The position numbers and the translations under genes were made by a program. A model generated the notes under the pieces. It was not told where the DNA came from and ran no database searches. It saw nothing but the letters and a program-made list of their open reading frames with translations. A stretch of DNA of 64,000 nucleotides from Panicum virgatum (Eukaryota; Streptophyta; Magnoliopsida; Poales; Poaceae), in the NCBI RefSeq assembly GCF_016808335.1, contig NC_053141.1, positions 29,751,249 to 29,815,248 on the forward strand. Reading direction: 5' to 3'. Position 1 is the stretch's first letter. Each line of letters begins with the position of its first letter. Shown here one piece after another: positions 57,002 to 64,000 of this stretch.

Positions 57002-57315
57002 TGTGTTCCTCTCTCAGTTGACCTTAACAGTGCTAATTTGTATCCGTTGAGTATTGATGATAGGTTTACAGCTTAGATTTATCGCCCCAAATGGGGAAAT
57101 TGGATTCTGATTAGCAGCATTTTTTGTGCTTGAATAAATTTTACCTGTGAATGCTTTTCCATGAATGCTCTTGCAGTCATGCAGTTCTGTTTGTTCGAGA
57201 TGGGAAGCACCATGCATACGGTCAACCAAGGAAATGTCGAAGTCAATGGCAAGATAAAGCACTTGTGGACTACATCCTTCATGATGCACGTTTTGCCAAT
57301 AATATGAGTGCATAA

Positions 57316-58099
57316 ACTATACGTTGCAAGATATTGACCATCAAGAGTTTGATTTTATTTGTAGTTGATGGTTGGTTTGTAAAATCTTAAGCTATGCTGT
57401 CTAGATCAACTTCTGTCATGCCGTTAAACCCAACTTATATTATTGTAGTGTGTTTGAAGTTCTAAGATAGTTAGCATTATATCATGATGTCTAATTATTT
57501 ATCTAATTATCCGTACGTGTTCCGTACAATCTTATTCGTACTATTTACGTGTTTTTATTTATAATATTTTGATATTTTCATCACCAACGAGACATAGTTT
57601 TTAAAAAATACTTGTTGCAACTAAAATTTAGTGTGATTATTTTCTCACAATATCATTCTTCAAATACGTGCGTGCGCACGTGCACCCTACTAGTAGTATA
57701 GAAGAGATCTAACCGTCTTTCGTAAAATTATCATTACCAATTAAATATAAATTAAGAAGAATTTTTAGATTTTTTGCATTCGAGCCCTCCATTCCAACCC
57801 ACCGCCGCCCCCTCGTCAATCTCTCGCGAGACTCCCATTCCCCCCGCCTGCCGTCGCGCCTCCTGCAGTCCTCCTGGTTCGCCCCCTCCTCCGCCGCCGC
57901 CCGTCCCCGTCGCGGCCGCCAACGCCTCCCTCGTCCTCTGCGGCTGCCGCCACGGTTTGCGCCTCCGCGAGGTGCGCGTTGGCCGCGCCGCCGCCTGCCG
58001 TCATGCTTCCTCCTGGTCCCGCCCCCCTCCTCCTCCCCCCCGGCCGCCAACGCCTCCCACATCCTCTGCGCTTGCCGCCACGGGGTACGCCTCCGCGAG
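57316..58099. other. Intergenic AT-rich DNA then GC-rich leader
   Basis: 57316-57770 is AT-rich without features. 57774-58099 is very GC-rich with pyrimidine-rich CCGCCGCC runs, plausibly a 5' UTR or promoter-proximal region of the small gene that follows. Open frames on both strands here are compositional. Confidence 0.4.
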
Positions 58100-59233
58100 G
58101 TGCGCGTTGGCCGCGCCGCCGCCGCCGCGGTGGTGAGCTTTGGAGTTTGGAGGCACCGGGGGAGAGCTCTACCACGCCGCGGCCACGATAGATTCATAAC
58201 TGGCCTTCCCCGCCGGTGTGTGCCCGACCTTCGGCGTCGCCCACTCATTCCTGCGCCACCGCGGGCGCCGCCGGGCGCCGTCGGCCTTCTGGTTGTGGGC
58301 GTTTGCTGCTGCAGGTGGTCGCCTCTTGACGCTTGCCGCGCAGCTCGCTCCTGGCGCTCGCCGTAAGTGATATCTGCAACCTGCTGTCTTTCGTCGTACG
58401 GTCCGTATGGATCAATGTGTTTTGATTCGCTGGCGTAATGTCAATTAAAATTCTGATTTGCTATATGTATGAATATATTGATGGTGTAGTCCTTAATTTA
58501 TTCCTCTATTTCTTATATCACCAATCTTTGATTCAAGAATCATCATTAGTTTAGATAACAGTATGAACATGCCTTAGGTCACAATTTTCAGTTTGCAGAG
58601 AAGAACATGTATGGGCCATGGATTTAGTTTGAATTTCTTTTGTATTTGGTAAGGCAAACTACAGATAAGAACATGTATGGGCCACATGAATTCTGGAGTA
58701 CTAACTGAAAGCGTGCAGGTTTGTTTTTTCTCCCGTAGCCTTGCTTGTCAACTAATTAAACTACTTAACTGTGTGCATGCAATGACCTACTGAATTTGGC
58801 ATACCAAACGTCCAGCTCAATGATTGTGTCAGTAGTAGTAGAAACAGAATTGCTCACTTAGCTGAAATTATACTCTTTCTGCCTAGCGTTTATTTCTCAT
58901 GTAGCAACTTTTTTTTAAAAAAATTATAACACATTTGTTGTCCTAATGGTCTAATTGATAGGCGAAACGACCTGCTACTGATACGTTATGGAGGGGAGTC
59001 TTTTAGAATAATTGACAAGGTAGTGTGCTTGTTTATTATATCTAGCCTTCTGTTCGTTAAAGTGGGCTGCAATAGTAATTTTGGGTGGTTAATGATATCA
59101 TAATTGTATGTTTCAGACTAAAAGGGATGATGCCACCGCTGTCATCCAAAGAGAAGAGTGGCCAAAGTCGAGGCAAGATGTGGAGAAGCATTTCAGGAAG
59201 CTCAGAGATTTAGACTACTTAAATTGGCTCTGA
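58100..59233 (+). CDS. Possible small three-exon gene, unknown function (145 aa)
   Basis: Exons 58100-58362, 58962-59019 and 59117-59233 total 438 nt. Donors are CC|GTAAGT and AAG|GTAGTG, acceptors GATAG| and TTTCAG|, and the single frame stays open across both joins. The C-terminal half reads RNDLLLIRYGGESFRIIDK and then TKRDDATAVIQREEWPKSRQ, DVEKHFRKLRDLDYLNWL: mixed-charge and unlike random translation. The N-terminal part is Arg/Pro/Ala-rich and may partly be UTR, so the start codon is uncertain. I do not recognise a family. The LINE begins about 250 bp after the stop, probably in its 3' flank. Confidence 0.4.
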
Positions 59234-59491
59234 AGAAACAGCTGTGGGATTTGTTGCAGAGAACAATGGAATGCAGAGACTTTGCTGACTTTGCTGCTGA
59301 TTGAAAAGAGCAGGCTACTGGTGTGAGAGATGCCATCTTGAAGTAGATAGATTGTTGTAACATGAGTTGTAGCAAGTAGAATGTATGCCATATAGGGATC
59401 GTAGTATGTAGGCACAAAGATTGAGGTCCCGATGAATGTGCTACTTCTATGCAGATTTGCACTCTTTTGATAGACCTCAGTTGAGCCCAAA

Positions 59492-61366
59492 ATGAGCGAC
59501 CCACCCTCCTCCCCTCCGCCGCCCCCCAACCCCGACGGCGGACACCCCGACGCCGGCGGCCACCCTCGCTCCCCCTCGCAGCCCTCCAGCTCTAGTTCCC
59601 TGAGCCCCAACGCCTCTCCATTCGCCCCATCGCCCGGATCTGGTCCCTCCCGCCCCCATGGCAGCCCCCCCGAAGGTCTTTGTTTCAGTGCCCCATCCGA
59701 CTCCGAGGAAGAAGAAGAGCAGTTGCTCTGGTCCACTCCGCGCCCCTCTGTGAAGGGCAAGGAGGTGGCCGTTGAAGCTCGCCGCCCTCCACCTCCACGC
59801 CCCTCTGGCTGCGATGCCAGCGGATTCATGGCCGACGCTCGTCGCTCCCATCCACAGGGGGGTGCTGGGGGCAATCGCGCCCCTCCCTCCTCGGTCGCTA
59901 TTCCTCGTCGGTCAATGTAGGTCGCTCAACCCGGGGTCGTCCCGCTCGTCGACGCTGAGGGCTTCACACTGGTGCTGAGCAGGCGCCGCCTCATGTCTGA
60001 GCGGCGTCAACGTCGCCCCGCCCCCTCTCGCCGCCCTGTCCCGGCAAATCTGGTCGGTAGATGCTTCAACTGCCTGTCGTTCAACCATGTGGCGGCCCGG
60101 TGCACCTTCCCCACGCGCTGCTTCCGTTGCGATGGTGTTGGCCACTCGTCGAAGAACTGCAAGCGCCGACGGCCGGCCGCGCTGCCCCCTAGGGGCCAGG
60201 GGAGGCCGGTGCGGCGCGTCGGAGCTAGCCGCGGCGCGGCTGTGGCGCGGTCCTCAGGCTCGCGCTCCCGGCCTTGGCCTCGGCGGACGGTTCTCCGCAG
60301 CCTGGCCGGCTCCAGTAGCGCTGTTGCGGGACCCTCTTGTGGACACTCTGCCTCGGGTGCGGGAACAAGTCGTGCCCCTGGGCCGCGGTCGCCACTGCCG
60401 GAGCTTCGCCCGGAGCCTGCATCGAGGCTTGGCTGGTCGTTGCCTGCTCCTCTGCGTTTTGGTCGCTGCGCCCCACCCCGGCACATCTCCCCGACTACTG
60501 CAGGCATGGCCTCACATACGGCGCTGCCCCATGTTTGCCCTGAACCTGAGGCGTCGCAATTTGCTGGGAGGTCTTTGTGCTCTGTACCACGCTCTTTTGA
60601 TCCCATGGTCGCTGAAGCCAATTCTGTTTGTTCTGGTCGTGGGCTTGCATGCCGCCTGCCAGATGATTGCTGCACCCTGCTGACTGTTGAGCGCCTCTCT
60701 TCTTGCCCTCCTTCCATCACTGCCGACCCAATGCTCATGGAAGCTGAGGCATTGGGAACCAGCTACCACACCCATGCTCGTGTTTCGTCTTCGACTGCTG
60801 GGAGCACAGATATTAGGCTGGATGCTGCTCCAATCCAGGAAACCATGCTGCACAATCAGGTCGCACTGGAATCGGTACGTTTTGAAATCGATTCTATCGA
60901 TCAGGTAGCTCGCTCACCTGATTCAAGGAGAAATGTCACTGTCTCGAGAGGATCTCAGGAGGCCCCACCCTTGCTGCTCTCCCCTGATGTCAGCTCGCCG
61001 ATTAAAAAGGTCGTTTCTGATTTCGCTGCGGATGTCTGTAGGGCGGCCTCCCCGGCCGTCCTCGCCTCCACTCCGCCGCGACGCCGAGCTCGGACACCGC
61101 AGCTCCCCGCCACCATCAGGCGCAGCGAGAGGCTGGCCAAGAAGTCGCGTCACCATGCAACGAAGCCTGTACTCCAAGCACAAAATGTCATGATGAGGCG
61201 CTTGGGGCTCACTTCGGCATGCCACCCGCCAGACACATCATCTTTCCAGCAATTTACGGATACTTTCTACTCCACCCTCAGCTCCTCCCAATGTGAGGCT
61301 TTGGACGCGCTACTACCGTCTGGGTTGTCTTCCTTCGGTAACTCCGAGGGAGATGATCTGCTGTAA
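59492..61366 (+). pseudogene. LINE ORF1 (nucleic-acid-binding protein) with one in-frame stop
   Basis: The frame from ATG 59492 is open to TAG 59918-59920, then open again without frame change to TAA 61364-61366. The N-terminal 142 codons are Ser/Pro-rich with an acidic EEEEEQ stretch. After the stop come LVDAEGFTLVLSRRR and two C-X2-C-X4-H-X4-C zinc knuckles, CFNCLSFNHVAARC and CFRCDGVGHSSKNC (60061-60160), then a basic stretch and a long Ser/Pro-rich tail. Plant LINE ORF1 proteins bind RNA. With only one nonsense codon in 625, decay is slight. Confidence 0.88.
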
Positions 61367-61405
61367 ATTCGGTTTCCCACCCAGGTCGCAAGTCCTGTTG
61401 CCCAA

Positions 61406-64000
61406 ATGATCTGTGAAAACTTTCTACTTTGGAATGTTCGCGGGTTGAACTCGCGATCGCGTCGCAATGTTGTACATGAATTGGTCGGCCAGGAGCGAGC
61501 TTCCTTGATTTCCTTGCAGGAAACAAAACTAGATGACTGTGATGACACCATGATCAGAGAACTGTTTGGCCTTGGTTTTGAGTTTGCTTCTCTCCCTGCG
61601 TGTCATACCTGTGGAGGAATTTTTTTGGCCTGGAAGGGTGACGTGTGGTCTGTCTCAAATATTTCGAGGGGGGAATTCTCACTGACCGCGAAGGTTACTC
61701 TTAAATCCAGCGGTGTGTCATGGTGGTTGACCAGTGTCTATGGTCCCCAGTCTGACCTTGATAAGGTTCGTTTTCTTGATGAGCTGCGCATGATTAGGTC
61801 CTCTTGCTCGGACTCATGGATGGTTTGCGGTGATTTCAACTTAATTTACAAGGCTGAAGACAAAAACAATTCCAATTTAAATAGAAGAATGATGGGTCGC
61901 TTCCGCCGCTTCATAGATGATATGGAGCTGCAGGAACTATCCCTCAGGGGTCGTCTTTACACCTGGTCGAGTGAACGTGACACCCCCACCCTTGAGCGCA
62001 TTGATCGCTTTTTCACCTCTGAGGAGTGGTTGCTGGATTTCCCTGATCATGACCTCTCTGCGCTCTCTACTGATTGCTCGGATCATGCGCCGCTTCTGTT
62101 GAAGACGGATTGCGCCTTACCTCACCTCAAACGTTTTCGTTTTGAGAATATTTGGCCAAATTTCGAGGGATTTTTACAAGTGGTTGAAGAGGCATGGAAC
62201 TCCCCCTTGCCGCGCCAAGACCTGGATGCTTTTAGGTCGCTTGACATCAAGCTGAGAGCTACGGCCAAGGCTCTTAAGAGTTGGAGTGCTAAGCATGTCG
62301 GTTCAGTAAGATTACAGCTTGCCATTGCTAGAGAGATTGTCTTCCGCTTCGACTGTGCTCAGGAGAGACGAGCGCTTGCACCTCATGAACTCGCTTTGAG
62401 GAGAAAGGCCAAGCTCTACACGCTGGGACTTGCATCCTTGCAAAGGTCCATATCTAGACAAAGGTCCCGTATCACTTTTCTTGCTGAAGGTGATGCAAAC
62501 ACGAAGTTTTTCCACCTACAGGCCTGTCACCGCAGCAGGAAAAATTATATAAACTCCCTGCGGTTACATGATATACAACTCAAGAATGAGGATGAAAAGG
62601 CAGATGCTTTCTTTCAACATTTCGACAACATTCTGGGAGCTCCGGGAGATATCTTTTCTAGAATCAATTTTGACACTCTTGGTTTGCCCTCAGTTGATTC
62701 GTCCACGCTAGATCAGTGCTTCAGCGAGGAAGAAGTTTGGAAGGCCATCTTGGAAATTCCGATTGATAAAGCTCCCGGTCCAGACGGCTTCACAGGTCTT
62801 TTCTATAGAAAAGCTTGGTCGATCATAAAGCCGGATATCATGAGAGCTTTTCATGCACTCTGGTCGCTGGATGGTAGAAGTTTGTACCTAGTCAACCAAG
62901 CTTTTATGGTGCTCTTGAAGAAAAGGAAAGATGCTATTACGGTCAGCGATTTTAGGCCCATAAGTCTCATCCACAGCTTTGCCAAGCTTTTTACGAAAGT
63001 TTTGGCATGTAGATTGGTACCACACATGGATCGGTTGGTAAAACCAAACCAAAGCGCTTTCATCCGTGGCCGAATGATACATGAGAACTTTAAAGCCGTC
63101 CAACTCACAGCAAGGCTGCTGCATCAGAAAAAGAAACCGACAGCTCTCCTAAAGATCGACATATCAAAGGCTTTTGATACAGTAAATTGGAGATTCCTCA
63201 TTGATTTGCTTAAACAAATGGGTTTCTCTAAGAGATGGCAAAACTGGATCTCGATGATCCTCTCCTCGGCAAGCACAAAGATAATTGTCAATGGGTCCCT
63301 TGGTCGTCGCATTTGTCACGCAAGAGGCCTCAGGCAGGGCGACCCGCTCTCACCGTTGCTTTTTGTCCTCACAATGGAAGTGCTAAACGCTTTGCTTAAG
63401 AAAGCTGATGCATTGGGCCTGCTACTCCCACTCGATGATCGTGTAAAAGAGAGAGTCTTCCTATACGCCGATGATGTGGTTTTGTTTCTTCGGTCGCAGC
63501 AGCAAGATCTGGAACTAACTAAAGGGATCCTAGAAATTTTTGCCCGCGTATCTGGCCTCAGAACAAACATGGACAAGTGTCATATCTCGCCCATTCAATG
63601 CAACTTGGAGGATACTGTGTCGTTGTTGCAACACTTCCCAAGCAAGCTTGGTCCGTTCCCAACAAAGTACCTGGGTATACCTCTGTCCCTCAAAAAATTG
63701 AGAAAGACTGATTTACAACCATTGATCGACAAAGTAAATGACCGCCTCCCCTCTTGGAAATCCAAGCTTTTAAATAAAGCTGGTCGTGCTATGCTGATCA
63801 AATCTGTTTTGTCAGCCATACCAACACACATTGCAATGGTAGTTGACATCTCCCCTTGGGCGATCAAATATATTGACAACAAGAGGAGAGCTTTCTTGTG
63901 GAAGGGTGCTGAAGACGTCAAGGGGGGGCACTGCATGCTTGCTTGGCCCAAGGTCTGCAGGCCACCTGAGCTGGGCGGCCTTGGTTTTCTTGATCTCCAA
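61406..64000 (+). CDS. LINE ORF2: endonuclease and reverse transcriptase, open at window edge
   Basis: I read all 865 codons from ATG 61406 to the edge and found no stop. The endonuclease domain occupies about residues 1-230: LLWNVRGLN (residues 7-15), LQETK with Glu39, SVYGPQ, CGDFNLI, LERIDRF and SDHAPL carry the expected AP-endonuclease residues. RT domain: DKAPGPDGF, DFRPISLI, NQSAFIRGRMI, LLKIDISKAFDTV, LRQGDPLSPLLF and YADDVVLF (YADD at 63464-63475, residues 687-690). After RT: FPTKYLGIPLS and LLNKAGRAMLIKSVLSAIPT. A zf-RVT region is expected next. It is in the same frame as ORF1, 39 nt after its stop. Confidence 0.95.
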   Translation, partial: MICENFLLWNVRGLNSRSRRNVVHELVGQERASLISLQETKLDDCDDTMIRELFGLGFEFASLPACHTCGGIFLAWKGDVWSVSNISRGEFSLTAKVTLKSSGVSWWLTSVYGPQSDLDKVRFLDELRMIRSSCSDSWMVCGDFNLIYKAEDKNNSNLNRRMMGRFRRFIDDMELQELSLRGRLYTWSSERDTPTLERIDRFFTSEEWLLDFPDHDLSALSTDCSDHAPLLLKTDCALPHLKRFRFENIWPNFEGFLQVVEEAWNSPLPRQDLDAFRSLDIKLRATAKALKSWSAKHVGSVRLQLAIAREIVFRFDCAQERRALAPHELALRRKAKLYTLGLASLQRSISRQRSRITFLAEGDANTKFFHLQACHRSRKNYINSLRLHDIQLKNEDEKADAFFQHFDNILGAPGDIFSRINFDTLGLPSVDSSTLDQCFSEEEVWKAILEIPIDKAPGPDGFTGLFYRKAWSIIKPDIMRAFHALWSLDGRSLYLVNQAFMVLLKKRKDAITVSDFRPISLIHSFAKLFTKVLACRLVPHMDRLVKPNQSAFIRGRMIHENFKAVQLTARLLHQKKKPTALLKIDISKAFDTVNWRFLIDLLKQMGFSKRWQNWISMILSSASTKIIVNGSLGRRICHARGLRQGDPLSPLLFVLTMEVLNALLKKADALGLLLPLDDRVKERVFLYADDVVLFLRSQQQDLELTKGILEIFARVSGLRTNMDKCHISPIQCNLEDTVSLLQHFPSKLGPFPTKYLGIPLSLKKLRKTDLQPLIDKVNDRLPSWKSKLLNKAGRAMLIKSVLSAIPTHIAMVVDISPWAIKYIDNKRRAFLWKGAEDVKGGHCMLAWPKVCRPPELGGLGFLDLQ

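Larger units (their letters stand above)
50155..57315 (+). pseudogene. Unidentified gene, terminal exons, split by a copia-type element
   Basis: Exon-like segments: about 50155-50196 (DYKSVEPNEKPFAL), 50261-50370 (HTSAKTKKACVNLFLLES, then HYLLQEELDTIPKI), 57031-57063 (ANLYPLSIDD) and 57177-57315 (HAVLFVRDGKHHAYGQPRK, then ALVDYILHDARFANNMSA and TAA). All borders are AG...GT, and the phases agree at all three junctions (0, 2, 2), which is unlikely by chance. I do not recognise the protein. The copia element is inserted 8 bp after the donor at 50371, so the intron grew by 6.6 kb. Whether the gene is expressed is unknown. Confidence 0.4.
59480..64000 (+). mobile_element. Plant L1-type LINE, runs off the window
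   Basis: ORF1 (59492-61366) with two zinc knuckles, then ORF2 with endonuclease and reverse transcriptase. The 5' end is not defined; only about 10 bp precede the ORF1 ATG before sequence that looks like the neighbouring gene's 3' region. The 3' end, poly-A tail and target duplication lie beyond 64000. High GC in ORF1 contrasts with the surrounding AT-rich DNA. Confidence 0.93.

Noticed and set aside
57709..58248. Arg/Gly-rich minus-strand frame of 179 codons
   Set aside because: Compositional artefact of CCGCCGCC-type leader DNA.
60007..60738. 243-codon minus-strand frame in the LINE
   Set aside because: Shadow of GC-rich ORF1. The plus strand has zinc knuckles in frame.

Overview
This is plant nuclear DNA, most likely from a grass and probably Oryza. 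The evidence is dense nested LTR retrotransposons of the Ty3/gypsy Tat lineage, Stowaway-like and Tourist-like MITEs, a Pack-MULE, a grass-style GC-rich first exon and an intron-rich host gene. No bacterial features, rRNA or tRNA genes were seen. The species call is inference.

Layout. 1-2580: tail and plus-strand LTR of a retroelement. 2581-4320: a GC-rich tandem repeat split by a solo LTR with a perfect 5-bp target duplication. 4487-5460: CACTA-type transposon remnants. 7078-20957 (minus strand): the one confidently identified host gene, an 11-exon GBF-interacting-protein-1-like gene (825 aa). I reconstructed it from splice sites and phase. Its introns hold several MITEs, a 974-bp TIR element and a Pack-MULE carrying a broken AAA-ATPase fragment. 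21509-25092: minus-strand LTR retroelement fragments, one with a tRNA-Asp-type primer binding site.

25191-48190 is a nest of Tat-lineage elements. Element A (5' LTR 25191-26341) has decayed gag-pol, a fragment of another gypsy element (C, about 33140-34990) in its 3' region, and a 3' LTR split by element B. Element B (35535-47967) is bounded by the duplicated target AGTTG. It has gag, RT, two RNase H-like domains and integrase on the plus strand. On the minus strand it has an acidic ORF and a multi-exon gene with a plant-mobile-domain-like (PMD) region and a coiled-coil C-terminus. Four small tandem hairpins lie between these convergent genes. I see no aspartic protease in A or B, and B's RT has YIDN in place of YIDD.

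48191-50378: unassigned, GC-rich then AT-rich. 50379-57001: a complete copia-type element (TSD TGTGT) that encodes only a gag, a TR-GAG-like non-autonomous element. It sits 8 bp inside an intron of an unidentified gene whose exons on both sides remain phase-compatible. 58100-59233: a possible small three-exon gene of unknown function. About 59480-64000: a plant L1-type LINE, with ORF1 carrying one in-frame stop and ORF2 (endonuclease plus RT) open for 865 codons up to the window edge.

The most unusual content is the antisense spliced PMD gene inside retrotransposon B, the hairpin array next to it, and the gag-only copia element.
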